DNA of 64,000 nucleotides from Candidatus Vicinibacter proximus (GTDB lineage Bacteria > Bacteroidota > Bacteroidia > Chitinophagales > Saprospiraceae). Both the position numbers and the translations under genes were made by a program. The notes below the pieces were generated by a model that worked only from the letters and a program-made list of their open reading frames with translations, was not told where the DNA came from and searched no databases. The stretch is taken from contig JADJOE010000003.1 of assembly GCA_016713905.1 (NCBI GenBank), positions 1,364,001 to 1,428,000 of the forward strand, read 5' to 3'. Shown one piece after another: positions 1 through 9,767 of this stretch. Every line of letters begins with the position of its first letter. Within the stretch, counting starts at the first letter, position 1.

Positions 1-419
1 GGGAACCTTCTGCCGAAGAATTGGCAACAGTCCTTGAGATTCCTACAGAAGAGGTTGAGACAACCTTAGGTGTTGCAGCACGACACGTTTCCATGGATGC
101 CCCATTTGTGGAAGGAGAAGACAATTCATTGCTGGATGTTTTAGAAAATGACAGCACACCTGCCACAGATTCTGTACTAGAATATAAGGATTCACTTAGA
201 AAAGAAATAGAACGTGCTCTTGGCACTTTGACAGACAGACAAGCTGATGTAATCAAATTGTATTTTGGTATCGGTGTAGAGCATCCGGAATCATTGGAAG
301 ATATCGGTGACAAATTTGGATTAACCCGTGAAAGAGTTAGACAGATTAAAGATAAGGCCATCAACAAGTTACGCTCCACTACAAGGAGTAAATTGTTAAA
401 ACAATATTTAGGTAGCTAA
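1..419 (+). CDS. rpoD: RNA polymerase primary sigma factor, C-terminal part (partial at window edge)
   Basis: The reading frame is open from base 3, so the gene starts before the window and only about 138 residues are visible. They cover the end of region 3 and all of region 4. Region 4.2 is a clear helix-turn-helix (GLTRERVRQIKDKAINKLR), which reads the -35-type promoter element. The stretch TLTDRQADVIKLYFG before it is typical of group 1 sigma factors. The protein ends soon after region 4.2, as usual. It directs RNA polymerase to housekeeping promoters; in Bacteroidota these are of the TTTG/TAnnTTTG type, several of which occur in this window. Family assignment is firm; primary rather than alternative sigma is inferred from the close match in 4.2. 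Confidence 0.93.
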   Translation, partial: EPSAEELATVLEIPTEEVETTLGVAARHVSMDAPFVEGEDNSLLDVLENDSTPATDSVLEYKDSLRKEIERALGTLTDRQADVIKLYFGIGVEHPESLEDIGDKFGLTRERVRQIKDKAINKLRSTTRSKLLKQYLGS

Positions 420-562
420 GGATACGGCCTAGGTTTATAGCTCATAATTTGATCCCATTCGTTATAATTTTAAGAGCGATTTCTTTAAATTGTTTTTGAC
501 ATATTTTGAAGGATTTTGCCTTTGCCTGAATTCTTTTTGTCAACTTTGCAAAAATTTTTAAA

Positions 563-2026
563 ATGAATGCAAATCCGCTGGACCATCAATCCGCTCTTCA
601 GGAATGGCGTGAAAAAGAAAAACAAGCTTTAGAACTCAGCAAACTAGTAGGTGAACTCCGTTTTGACCGTTCCATTGAAATTGTACTCTTCAGAAGGGAT
701 CTTTTTGACATTAGACCATCTGAAATCATCAATATTCATCTTTTTTCAAAAAATTATATCGACAAACCCATTACGGTAGATTTAACCCTTTCTATAGTTA
801 AAGTAATTTCACATATCCCGGATTTAAATCCATCTAAAATAGATATTGGCAGATTAGCCGCTGAATGGGAAACAGATAAAAATGAAAATCATAAGTTGGA
901 AGATTTTATCCGAAATAAACTTTCGAAGGGGATTGGTGCTGAAAAAGACAAGGATCCGCATAGGGATGTTGTGCTTTATGGTTTCGGCAGGATTGGTCGA
1001 TTGGTGGCTAGAAGGTTAATCAGTTCGACCGGTCGAGGGGAACAGCTTTTACTTAAAGCAATTGTGATACGACCAAGTATGAAAGAACGGAAGGAGGAAA
1101 TTTTCAAAAGAATGTCCCTTCTTGAAACAGATTCCATACATGGAAATTTTCCCGGAACTATTGAGATTTTTCATGAGGAGTCGTTGGTTAAAATTAACGG
1201 TAACATTATACACATGATCTTTGCAAATGAACCTTCAGAAATCAATTATGAAGATTATGGTATTAAAAATGCATTATTGATTGACAACACAGGAATGTGG
1301 GATACGAAAGAGAAACTAAGCGCACACCTTAGACCTGGAATCGCACAAGTTATACTCACCGCTCCGGGCAAGGATATTCCAAATATTGTAGTTGGCGTCA
1401 ATCAAGATATTGTAGATCCTCAAAAGGAAAATATTTTTTGTGCCGCTTCCTGTACCACAAATGCCATTGTACCCATTATTCAAGTTATGGACCATAATTA
1501 TGGAATAACGAAGGGACATATAGAAACAGTTCATGCATATACCAGCGATCAAAATCTATTGGACAATTTCCATAAAAAACCAAGAAGAGGCCGAGGTGCG
1601 CCAATAAATATGGTCATAACAAGTACCGGAGCAGCATCTGCAGTTGCAAAAGTCCTTCCTCATCTAAAAGGAAAATTAACCGGAAATGCGGTTAGAGTCC
1701 CAGTACCGAATGTGTCACTTGCCATACTTAATTTAAGTCTAGACAAGGAGACCAATCTGGAAGAAATTTTGTCTACACTCAGAAAAGCAACATTGGTTGG
1801 AGAATTGGTTGAACAACTTCAGTATTCCAATTCGAACGAATATGTATCTAGTAATGCAGTAGGATCAACTGTTGCCTCCGTAATTGATGCTCCTTCCACC
1901 ATTTTGAGCAACGATGGGAAAACAGTAACCATTTATGCCTGGTATGATAATGAATATGGATATACCTGCCAAGTGGTAAGACTTGCCAAATATGTAGCCC
2001 AAGTAAGGCGCTATACTTATTATTAG
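563..2026 (+). CDS. Glyceraldehyde-3-phosphate dehydrogenase, long form with N-terminal extension
   Basis: This enzyme interconverts glyceraldehyde 3-phosphate and 1,3-bisphosphoglycerate. The Rossmann glycine motif (YGFGRIGRLVARRL) begins only near residue 138. The catalytic cysteine is Cys297 in SCTTN, against about 150 in ordinary GAPDH. The catalytic-domain end (WYDNEYGYTCQVVRL) is intact. The protein is 487 residues, so it carries roughly 135 extra N-terminal residues of mostly helical, charged sequence with no signal peptide. Long GAPDHs of this kind are known in Bacteroidota; the role of the extension is not known to me. The S41 protease gene starts 1 base after the stop, suggesting co-transcription. 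Whether it works in glycolysis or gluconeogenesis cannot be told from the sequence. Confidence 0.92.
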   Translation: MNANPLDHQSALQEWREKEKQALELSKLVGELRFDRSIEIVLFRRDLFDIRPSEIINIHLFSKNYIDKPITVDLTLSIVKVISHIPDLNPSKIDIGRLAAEWETDKNENHKLEDFIRNKLSKGIGAEKDKDPHRDVVLYGFGRIGRLVARRLISSTGRGEQLLLKAIVIRPSMKERKEEIFKRMSLLETDSIHGNFPGTIEIFHEESLVKINGNIIHMIFANEPSEINYEDYGIKNALLIDNTGMWDTKEKLSAHLRPGIAQVILTAPGKDIPNIVVGVNQDIVDPQKENIFCAASCTTNAIVPIIQVMDHNYGITKGHIETVHAYTSDQNLLDNFHKKPRRGRGAPINMVITSTGAASAVAKVLPHLKGKLTGNAVRVPVPNVSLAILNLSLDKETNLEEILSTLRKATLVGELVEQLQYSNSNEYVSSNAVGSTVASVIDAPSTILSNDGKTVTIYAWYDNEYGYTCQVVRLAKYVAQVRRYTYY

Positions 2027-2027
2027 T

Positions 2028-3569
2028 ATGGAAAAATCAGATATTCCCTATTTTAAATATCAACCTTTGCTCCTAGCAATTTGTGCTGTTATCGGTATGT
2101 ATGGTGGTTATAAATTAAAACTGCCGGAGCAAAAAAATAAAGCTACCAAAGATTCCAATTCAATTCATTATTCCGCGAATCAAAAACTAACTGATGTATT
2201 GTCTTATCTTGATTCAAGGTATGTGGACAGTTTAAGAATTAATGAGGCTTCAGATTATATGATCCAACAATTGTGTTTGGCTCTTGATCCCTATTCAGAA
2301 TACATTCCAGCGGACCAGGTTCAGGAATATTTGGATGATTTGGATGGAGGTTTTCATGGCGTTGGATTAACTTTTTTTGAATTCGAAAAATCTTGGTTGG
2401 CAAATAATGTGGTTAAAAACAGTCCTGCGGATATTGCAGGTCTTGAACCCGGGGATGAAATTTTATCCATCAATGGAATCCAAAGCGATGATTTAGATTT
2501 CAAACCTGAAAATTTAACTAAATCAAATTCTTTTGAAGTCGAAATTAAATGGAAAAAACAAGCTAGTGAGGACGTCTTTGTAAAAAAAATCAAAAAGGAA
2601 AACTTAGAAAACAGTACACTCGGCCCTGTTTTTCCAATTGATCAAAATATATTCTATCTGAGATTAAATTCTATTGGGGAGCGATCGTACAGAGAATTTA
2701 TGGATCAAATCGAACAGTATACTTTTAATCAAGGCAGGAAAAGGTTAATATTTGATCTCAGAGACAATTCCGGTGGATTATTGAATATTGCAGCAGACAT
2801 ATTAAATCAATTGGTCCCAATTCGAAATGTTGAACTTTTTTCGACTATAAACAGATCTGGTCAAAAAAAATCTTTTAATTCATTAGGGAAGCCTTTTTTT
2901 AAGCTGGATAAAATTATTATTTTGATCAATGAACATACTGCATCTTCGGCTGAAGTCATTGCAGGTTCAATGCAAGAATTAAAGCTTGCAAAATTGATGG
3001 GCTATCCTAGCTTTGGAAAAGCCACCGTACTCGAGCCATTTAACCTCGCAGATGGGTCACAAATTCTTTTGGCAACTTCCAGAATTCTATTTCCTTCTGG
3101 ACGTTGTATTCAAAGACCTTATCATACTTACAATAAGGATTCCATCACCAATTGGCTTAGTCCTTTTAGTCCACTTATTGACAGTTTTGGAAGATCAACT
3201 TACAAATATGTTTCAGCAAATGGCTTGAACCCAGATTATAATTTTGAAAATGAAAACACCAATCTGGAATTATCAGATGACATGGATTTATTGCTAAGAA
3301 AAATAATTCTTTCGCACTACCAGGAACTAAAAATTGCCATTGGTGGAAAAGTAGAAAATATTTCAAACAATGAAGTGAATCAAAAGATAGATGGCTATCT
3401 TGCAAATCATATTAAGCCTGCAATAAATTCATTGAATACAAATCAAATTAAGGAGCATTGTAAATTCATTTTAGCCGAGTTAATGTTTGGTACACAAGCG
3501 ATGCAAAGACTCCAACTATTAAGTGATCCGGTATTTGAAAAAGCGAAAATGGAAATTTCAGCAGATTGA
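2028..3569 (+). CDS. S41 family C-terminal processing peptidase with PDZ domain
   Basis: A 513-residue periplasmic serine protease of the CtpA/Tsp type. After a short N-terminal hydrophobic segment (near residues 10-25, probably a signal anchor) comes a PDZ domain at about 90-165, containing GVGLTF and LEPGDEILSING. The peptidase core at about 205-370 includes FDLRDNSGG. The catalytic serine lies in NEHTASSAE (Ser306 or Ser307) and the lysine in PSFGKATV. The C-terminal 120 residues match no domain I recognise. Such proteases cleave proteins near the C terminus. The start is 1 base after the GAPDH stop. The 3' end converges with the Sua5 gene, only 2 bases away. Confidence 0.9.
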   Translation: MEKSDIPYFKYQPLLLAICAVIGMYGGYKLKLPEQKNKATKDSNSIHYSANQKLTDVLSYLDSRYVDSLRINEASDYMIQQLCLALDPYSEYIPADQVQEYLDDLDGGFHGVGLTFFEFEKSWLANNVVKNSPADIAGLEPGDEILSINGIQSDDLDFKPENLTKSNSFEVEIKWKKQASEDVFVKKIKKENLENSTLGPVFPIDQNIFYLRLNSIGERSYREFMDQIEQYTFNQGRKRLIFDLRDNSGGLLNIAADILNQLVPIRNVELFSTINRSGQKKSFNSLGKPFFKLDKIIILINEHTASSAEVIAGSMQELKLAKLMGYPSFGKATVLEPFNLADGSQILLATSRILFPSGRCIQRPYHTYNKDSITNWLSPFSPLIDSFGRSTYKYVSANGLNPDYNFENENTNLELSDDMDLLLRKIILSHYQELKIAIGGKVENISNNEVNQKIDGYLANHIKPAINSLNTNQIKEHCKFILAELMFGTQAMQRLQLLSDPVFEKAKMEISAD

Positions 3570-3571
3570 TT

Positions 3572-4165
3572 TTATCTGATAAATTCCAATTCTCCTGATT
3601 CATCAAATTTTGCCATAACGCTAGGAACATTTTTAATTTGTTCCCCTCTCCTATGATAGGAAACAAAGTCTGAATTCTCTATCCAAAATGAATCCAATTG
3701 GTGGAATGAAGCAGGGACATTTTGACCTATTTTGTTTACTGTAGTCGAAACAATTGGCTTCCCCAGCCTTGATATTATTTCCAAACAATATGGATCAGTG
3801 CATACTCTAATGGCCACAGTTCCGTCAGAAGCAGTTACCAAATGATGAACATCAGGACCCGCAGATGAAATAAGGGTTAGTGGTTGTTTATGGTATTGCA
3901 GGAGAGTTTCTACTCTTGGATGAATCCGTGGTGAATACTTTTTCAACATTTCAATAGAATCCACCAATAGAATAAATCCTTCGGTATCAGGTCTTCCTTT
4001 TAGACTAATCAATCGTTCTAAAGCATCTTTATTATCGTGCACACAGGAAATTCCCCAAACCGTATCTGTTGGCAAGATTACCAGCCCCCCTTTGTTAAGA
4101 ATTTCCACAATTTGGGCGATTTCATTCTCACTATCAAATGGACCGCTGAATATAGAGTTTACCAT
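3572..4165 (-). CDS. Threonylcarbamoyl-AMP synthase (Sua5/YciO/YrdC family)
   Basis: This 197-residue cytoplasmic protein has the YrdC fold signature KGGLVILPTDTVWGIS near its N terminus and the KGRP segment typical of the family. These enzymes make threonylcarbamoyl-AMP from threonine, bicarbonate and ATP, the first step of the t6A37 modification of tRNAs that read ANN codons. The length fits the short YrdC/YciO type rather than full Sua5, which carries an extra C-terminal domain. The later motif STTVNKIGQ is near the usual STAN position. It is transcribed away from the PKD protein gene, with 54 bases between the two starts. YciO-like proteins of less certain function are an alternative. Confidence 0.85.
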   Translation of the reverse strand: MVNSIFSGPFDSENEIAQIVEILNKGGLVILPTDTVWGISCVHDNKDALERLISLKGRPDTEGFILLVDSIEMLKKYSPRIHPRVETLLQYHKQPLTLISSAGPDVHHLVTASDGTVAIRVCTDPYCLEIISRLGKPIVSTTVNKIGQNVPASFHQLDSFWIENSDFVSYHRRGEQIKNVPSVMAKFDESGELEFIR

Positions 4166-4219
4166 TTTGCAAAAAAAAGATATTTTTACTTAATCAAAAG
4201 GAGTTTTTTTTCGTTATCA

Positions 4220-6499
4220 ATGCATTACAAATTCTCCATGGGTAGATCTTATCTGATTTTTGCAATCCTTTTCTTAAATTTTGGTGCGTTGTGTGCAAAA
4301 CACATTATTGGCGGTGAGATCTATTATTCTTGTCTTAGTGTCAATTTAGCCAATAATACTGCAACCTACGAGTTTACCTTGAAAATTTACAGGGATTGCA
4401 TCAGTCAGGGTGCCATACTGGATGATCCAGCCAAGCTAGGTATTTATGAAAAATTGTCTAATAGTAATTTCAGATTTGTAAATTCCTATTCTGTTCCTTT
4501 GATTTCTTCCAGAAGATTGGCGTCAGAAAATCCATGTATTATTACGCCACCCTCTGTTTGTGTGGAAGAAGGTATATATGAGTTTACAGCAACTTTACCA
4601 ATTATTCAAAATACCTATACGATTGCCTACCAAAGATGTTGCAGGAACGAAACCATTTCAAACATTATCAACCCAGGGGATCAGGGAGCCGCGTATACCA
4701 TTGACATAAGTCCTGAAGCTCAAAAAATTTGTAACAATAGCCCTAGATTCAAAAGTTTCCCCCCCATTATAATTTGTGAAGGGAGACCACTAAATTATGA
4801 TCATTCCGCTATTGATCAGGAAGGAGATATTATAACTTATGAATTTTGTGCGCCTAGTTCGGCAGGAGGCAAACAAGGTTCAGCTGAAGGAAGACCTGGC
4901 GGAAGACCCGAAGATTGTGATGGGGTGACACCAAATCCAAATGCCTGCCCTCCTCCATTCACATTGGTGCAATTCAGAGCTCCATTTTTTACAGCATTGA
5001 ATCCACTTGGTGGAAACCCTCAGGTAAGTATAGATCCCTTGACCGGACTCATCACAGGTACACCTAACACTTTAGGCCAATTTGTGGTCGGGGTTTGCAT
5101 TAAAGAATACAGGAATGGAGTTCTTTTGAGTACAGTAAGAAGAGATTTTCAGTTTAACGTAATAACCTGTGAAAATACTCTTAATGCGAGAATGCAATCC
5201 GATTCAGTTCAAACTAATGATCGTTACATCCTGAATTCCTGTGGGGATTTAACTGTAAATTTGATCAATCAAAGTACCATCGAATCCAACATTAAAACCT
5301 ATGATTGGGAATTTTTAATTAATGGACAAACCCAAGTCTTTAATACAAAAAATGCATCTGTTACCTTCCCTGGACTTGGAAGTTATAGTGGCAAACTCAT
5401 TTTGAATAAGGGCGCTTTGGATTGTACAGATTCTGCGGACATTACCATTAATATCCTACCAGATATTCATGCGGACTTTACATATAATTACGATACATGT
5501 ATTGCCGGGGCTGTAAGATTTACAGATCTATCTACCACCGGCTCCGGCCAAATGACTGATTGGATCTGGACTTTAGAGCAAAATAAATCAGTTTTTCTTC
5601 AGAATCACGATTATATCTTTAATACTCCCGGGATTAAAGCCACCAAATTAGTAGTAAGGGATATTAGTGGCTGTAAAGATTCGATCATCAAAGATTTTTC
5701 TTACTATCCAGTACCTCCTCTGCTGATAATCAACCCAAATACTTTTACAGGATGTAACCCTCTATCTGTTTTTTTTGAAAATTTGTCGGTTCCTATTGAT
5801 GAAAGTTATGATATACTATGGGACTTTGGAGATGGTAAAACCAGCAAGGAAATATCTCCTAGTCATACTTTTAAAGACCCTGGTATATATTCTATAAAAC
5901 TGGAAATCACGTCGCCAATAGGATGTTACACTATGGCATCCTACCCAAATTGGATCAACGTAATAGAAAGTCCAGTTGCAGGATTTGATTATAACCCCAA
6001 AAGTTTGAGTACTTTCCAAAAACAAGTCAATCTTACAGATCAGTCCAAAAGTGCCGAATTTTTAAAATATCTGATTAACGATCGATTTATTTTATTTGAC
6101 CGAAATGCACAATATACCTTTAAGGATACCGGTGTACAAAAAATCAGTCAAATTGTATCCAGGCCTAATGGTTGTACAGACACACTAACCATTTTTATTG
6201 ATGTGGAGCCGAAGGTGACTTACTTTCTGCCCAATGCTTTTACCCCGAACGGAGATGGTAAAAACGAGGAGTTCGTAGGCGTTGGTTATATAGAAGGACT
6301 TCAAGACTTTCAAATGAGTATTTGGGACCGATGGGGTTCCCAACTTTTTAATTCTAGCGATCCTTTAACAGGCTGGAATGGGCGGGTAAATGGTTCAGGA
6401 GATTTTGTTCCACCAGGAGTTTATGTGTATGTTATCCAATACAAAGAACCCAGAGGCAAGATCGTGTACCTTAAGGGTTTCGCCACTGTGGTAAGGTAA
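4220..6499 (+). CDS. Secreted PKD-domain protein with gliding-motility-associated C-terminal domain
   Basis: A 759-residue exported protein. I place the start at the ATG at 4220 because a signal peptide follows at once (LIFAILFLNFGALCA) and mature sequence begins at KHIIGGEIYY, a start common in Bacteroidota surface proteins. An in-frame start further upstream would overlap the divergent Sua5 gene. The middle holds several PKD-like beta domains; WDFGDGKTSKEISPSHTF is a textbook PKD motif. The last 85 residues (FLPNAFTPNGDGKNEEF to the end) form the gliding-motility-associated/CHU_C sorting domain, marking it for type IX secretion and surface attachment. Many cysteines fit an extracellular, disulfide-bonded protein. 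The binding target is unknown. Confidence 0.88.
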   Translation: MHYKFSMGRSYLIFAILFLNFGALCAKHIIGGEIYYSCLSVNLANNTATYEFTLKIYRDCISQGAILDDPAKLGIYEKLSNSNFRFVNSYSVPLISSRRLASENPCIITPPSVCVEEGIYEFTATLPIIQNTYTIAYQRCCRNETISNIINPGDQGAAYTIDISPEAQKICNNSPRFKSFPPIIICEGRPLNYDHSAIDQEGDIITYEFCAPSSAGGKQGSAEGRPGGRPEDCDGVTPNPNACPPPFTLVQFRAPFFTALNPLGGNPQVSIDPLTGLITGTPNTLGQFVVGVCIKEYRNGVLLSTVRRDFQFNVITCENTLNARMQSDSVQTNDRYILNSCGDLTVNLINQSTIESNIKTYDWEFLINGQTQVFNTKNASVTFPGLGSYSGKLILNKGALDCTDSADITINILPDIHADFTYNYDTCIAGAVRFTDLSTTGSGQMTDWIWTLEQNKSVFLQNHDYIFNTPGIKATKLVVRDISGCKDSIIKDFSYYPVPPLLIINPNTFTGCNPLSVFFENLSVPIDESYDILWDFGDGKTSKEISPSHTFKDPGIYSIKLEITSPIGCYTMASYPNWINVIESPVAGFDYNPKSLSTFQKQVNLTDQSKSAEFLKYLINDRFILFDRNAQYTFKDTGVQKISQIVSRPNGCTDTLTIFIDVEPKVTYFLPNAFTPNGDGKNEEFVGVGYIEGLQDFQMSIWDRWGSQLFNSSDPLTGWNGRVNGSGDFVPPGVYVYVIQYKEPRGKIVYLKGFATVVR

Positions 6500-6699
6500 T
6501 TTTTAGATTAAGATATTATTATTTAATATTTTATATATATGATTTATAATATATATAATTATTTTTTTAGACTTTGGGAAAACACCCTCTTTTATCAGCC
6601 ATCAAATTACCCGGCCTAATTATTTAAATCTTTACTCTAAAATTGGCTAAAATCTTTACATTTTCTGAAGATTTCTTACCATTATTATCTCTTTTTAAT

Positions 6700-6707
6700 T
6701 ACCTTTG
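6700..6707 (+). promoter_or_regulatory. Probable -7 promoter element for rplS
   Basis: TACCTTTG matches the Bacteroidota -7 consensus TAnnTTTG exactly and lies 33 bases before the L19 start codon. No clean TTTG -33 element is seen about 20 bases upstream, so this is a single-element match. Confidence 0.45.
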
Positions 6708-6740
6708 CAACTCTTTTTCGAAGAGTTAAAATTAGCAGCC

Positions 6741-7094
6741 ATGGATTTGATAAAATATGTTGAAGATCAATTACTTGACGTAAGCCGTATTCCCAGTTTT
6801 GAATCCGGAGACACCATAGTAATTAGTTACAAAATTATTGAAGGTAACAAAGAGAGAATCCAGGATTTCAGGGGTGATGTAATCAACATTCGTGGAGAAG
6901 GAAAAAACAAGTCCTTCACAGTGCGTAAAGTTTCAAATGGTGTTGGTGTTGAACGTATTTTTCCATTTTCTTCTCTAAACATAGTGGAAATAAAGGTTGT
7001 GAAGAAAGGCCATGTAAGAAGGGCTAAGTTATTCTACATCCGGGGATTATCCGGTAAGAAAGCCAGAATCAAAGAGGCTAACATTTCAAAATAA
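6741..7094 (+). CDS. rplS: 50S ribosomal protein L19
   Basis: A 117-residue basic protein of the large ribosomal subunit, near the 30S-50S interface. The ATG at 6741 gives the usual L19 length; an earlier in-frame TTG at 6705 would lie inside the likely promoter. Family marks are FESGDTIVISYKIIEGNKERIQ near residues 19-40, the VERIFPFSSL turn, and the end VRRAKLFYIRGLSGKKARI, which is close to invariant in L19. It stands alone here, without rpsP, rimM or trmD, which often precede it in other phyla. A likely promoter element is at 6700. About 240 bases of very AT-rich DNA separate it from the gene before. Confidence 0.96.
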   Translation: MDLIKYVEDQLLDVSRIPSFESGDTIVISYKIIEGNKERIQDFRGDVINIRGEGKNKSFTVRKVSNGVGVERIFPFSSLNIVEIKVVKKGHVRRAKLFYIRGLSGKKARIKEANISK

Positions 7095-7202
7095 TTTCAT
7101 TTTCGGTTCTAATACCTAGAGCCAGGACAGTTTGACTTCAGTTCAGGCTTGCTAAAGTATTTCACGGAGATAGTTGTTGAACCTTATAACAATGGTTTAC
7201 AG

Positions 7203-8852
7203 TTATACCTTTTCAACATCCAACAATATTTCTTTGGTTACCGGTTTAACCTCTTTGAAGATTCTATTAAACTCTATGTACTTCCATTCGTTTTTAGGCT
7301 CCAGTTTGATTTTCTTTCCATCCAAACTGAATTCAATTGGTACATAAAACTCTCTTTCCAAGCAGTCCAGTTTGTATTTGATTTGAGTATAATTATCCCT
7401 TACGCTAACAGAATATACCAATTTCGGCAATTCCTTATACTTTAAATATTGCCTTAAAAAGGGAGTAAAATCCTTTTGGGTTTTAACGTTCACCAAATCA
7501 ACGAAATCCTTGGTTTCTGCGAAACCATATTTGTGTTGATTGTAGAAGGTCCTGAATATGTCAAACCAGATACTGTCGTTGCCAATAGCATAACGTAATG
7601 ACTGGAGTACCCAAGCTCCTTTTGAATATATATCCCTTGGATTATCTGTGTAATTAACCGATTTCGGCCCGAGTAAAGGCTTGTCATTTTTAATTGCCTT
7701 TTTATTGGATTCAAGATATCTCAGTGCGGCTTCCTTGCCATACAAGTATTCTATATATAGATTCTCCATATAGGTAGCAAAACCTTCATGAATCCACATT
7801 TCTGCATGATCTGTACAAGACACACTGTTGCCCCAATATTCATGGGCACTTTCATGAAGTATGATATAATCCACTGGAAACTCTCCAGGAATTCTTCCTC
7901 CCAAATACCCCATTGTAAATTTATTGCCATATGCTATGGCACTTTGGTGCTCCATACCTAAATATGGAGATTCTACAAGTGCATATCCATCCTTTATAAA
8001 TGGGTAGGGTCCAAGATAATGCTCAAAAGATTCCAGTACTTTTTGTGTTTGCTTAAAATGCTCTTTAGCTTTTTCTAGATTTGGGCGAAGTACAAAGTAA
8101 TTTAAGAGCAATTTTTCCTTTGAAATTGTCGTAAATTCTTCTTTAAAATTTACATAATCTCCAACATACAAAGTCACATTATAATTATTGATCGGGTATC
8201 CAACCTGCCAATGGTATTTCACATCCTTTTTTCCAGACTTTTCAGTACCAATAAGTCTTCCATTAGAAACAGCAACGAGATCCTTTGGCACTGTTATCCA
8301 AATATCCATACTCTCAGGTTCATCTGAAAGATGATCTTTATTAGGCCACCAAAGACTTGCCCCTATCCCCTCACAAGCAACTCCAATCCATGGGTTCCCT
8401 ACACTGTCGTTTTTCCAAACAAATCCACCATCCCAAGGTGCATTTTTTGCCACTAATGGATGACCTTCAAAATCTATCTTAATCTTGGCGTTTTCCTCAG
8501 GACTCAATGGACACTCAATAAAAACAGCATCAAAAACTCTTCTGAATTTTAATGACTTTTTTCCAAGGGTGATTTTATTTATCTTCATATTCTCGAATAA
8601 ATCAACTTGGATCTCCTTCAGGGCAGATCTGCTTATAAAAGTAATTTCATTACTTCCGCTGATGAATTTATCTTTCGGGTCGAGTTTAATATCCAAATTA
8701 TAATGGAGGACATTATAATCTCTTTCTGTTCGTAAAGCCCCCCTTAAGGAATCCTTCAAACTATAAGTTTGACTGAATGCATTATCGGTACAGAATAAAT
8801 AAGAGGCTATTGCCCAAAAAAACAATTTTAAAAAAATGGAGATTTTTGTCAT
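7203..8852 (-). CDS. M1 family zinc aminopeptidase, exported
   Basis: A 549-residue metallopeptidase with an N-terminal signal sequence (LKLFFWAIASYLFCTDNAFSQ). The zinc site is HESAH (HExxH) near residue 336, with the third ligand in the downstream helix (HEGFATYMENL). The substrate-binding motif is GMEHQ, the local form of the GxMEN motif. The N-terminal beta-domain (HYNLDIKLDPKDKFISGSNEI) is typical. It lacks the long C-terminal helical domain of PepN. It should trim N-terminal residues from peptides in the periplasm or outside the cell. Its ATG overlaps the stop of the upstream SDR gene by 1 base, so the two are probably translationally coupled. Confidence 0.92.
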   Translation of the reverse strand: MTKISIFLKLFFWAIASYLFCTDNAFSQTYSLKDSLRGALRTERDYNVLHYNLDIKLDPKDKFISGSNEITFISRSALKEIQVDLFENMKINKITLGKKSLKFRRVFDAVFIECPLSPEENAKIKIDFEGHPLVAKNAPWDGGFVWKNDSVGNPWIGVACEGIGASLWWPNKDHLSDEPESMDIWITVPKDLVAVSNGRLIGTEKSGKKDVKYHWQVGYPINNYNVTLYVGDYVNFKEEFTTISKEKLLLNYFVLRPNLEKAKEHFKQTQKVLESFEHYLGPYPFIKDGYALVESPYLGMEHQSAIAYGNKFTMGYLGGRIPGEFPVDYIILHESAHEYWGNSVSCTDHAEMWIHEGFATYMENLYIEYLYGKEAALRYLESNKKAIKNDKPLLGPKSVNYTDNPRDIYSKGAWVLQSLRYAIGNDSIWFDIFRTFYNQHKYGFAETKDFVDLVNVKTQKDFTPFLRQYLKYKELPKLVYSVSVRDNYTQIKYKLDCLEREFYVPIEFSLDGKKIKLEPKNEWKYIEFNRIFKEVKPVTKEILLDVEKV

Positions 8853-9709
8853 TACACGGGTCGAATTTTATGCTTACCTGATTTTAAGTTATTTAACACC
8901 ATATAGTCCAAATACTTGGATGGCAAAAAATATGCCGCAAGCCTAACGAACAATGGCTTTTTATGCACAACATATCTGTTCCTGGGTCTATTTGATTGAA
9001 GTGCATTTAAAATTGGTTTTTTAATAGCCGACAAAGGTAGTGCATTTTCTTCAGTGGCTTTTATGAGTTCATCGGCCTTTTCCATGTATTTGTAGAATGG
9101 AGTATGTTTGAATGAATCTGCAATTCCAAGATTTTTTTGCCAAATCAGTGTTTTAATGGGCCCGGGCTCAATTATAATAACCTTTATGCCAAGAAGGGCA
9201 CATTCTCTTCTCAGACTATCAGACATTCCCTCTAATGCAAATTTTGATGCCACATAAGCACCTAAAAATGGGGCTCCTATCATTCCGGAAACAGAGCTTA
9301 TGTTAATTATTCTGGATCCCTCGGATGCGGAATTTAACAAAAACGGAAAGGCTTTTTGGATTACTCTCAATTGACCAATTACATTGACATTCAATTGGTA
9401 TTCAAATTTACTCATTGAAAGATATGGCAGCGGACCAGGAATTGCAATACCAGAGTTATTGATCAGACCATATAACTTTTTACCTTGAAGTATTAGTCCT
9501 AATTCTACGAATGCTGATGCAATAGAATCGGGATCTGAAATGTCCATGATGATGATTTCAAAATTGGCGCCCTCCGCTTCCAGTCTGGATTTATCGATAT
9601 CTGTACGAACCGTTCCAAAAACTTTAAAATATGGACACAACTGGTGAGCCAGGTAATGCCCAATACCGGTACTTATACCTGTAATTAATATGGATTTCAT
9701 GAGGTTCAT
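8852..9709 (-). CDS. Short-chain dehydrogenase/reductase (SDR) family oxidoreductase
   Basis: A classical SDR of 285 residues. The cofactor-binding TGISTGIG lies near residue 10, the NNSGI structural motif near 87, and the catalytic Ser-Tyr-Lys set is visible as ISSVSG and YVASK. The C-terminal tail (residues 240-285) is basic and hydrophobic (FVRLAAYFLPSKYLDYM), which suggests membrane contact, as in 17-beta-HSD/retinol-dehydrogenase-like members that act on lipids. The substrate cannot be named. It is the first gene of a two-gene unit with the M1 peptidase, overlapping by 1 base (TAATG). Confidence 0.88.
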   Translation of the reverse strand: MNLMKSILITGISTGIGHYLAHQLCPYFKVFGTVRTDIDKSRLEAEGANFEIIIMDISDPDSIASAFVELGLILQGKKLYGLINNSGIAIPGPLPYLSMSKFEYQLNVNVIGQLRVIQKAFPFLLNSASEGSRIINISSVSGMIGAPFLGAYVASKFALEGMSDSLRRECALLGIKVIIIEPGPIKTLIWQKNLGIADSFKHTPFYKYMEKADELIKATEENALPLSAIKKPILNALQSNRPRNRYVVHKKPLFVRLAAYFLPSKYLDYMVLNNLKSGKHKIRPV

Positions 9710-9767
9710 AACTTAAGAATTCTATTTAAGCCAAAATAGTAATATCTTTGATAATCATTATAGGAAT

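Noticed and set aside
4037..4219. Upstream start for the PKD protein
   Set aside because: It would overlap the divergent Sua5 gene by over 100 bases and would bury the signal peptide that begins at 4220.
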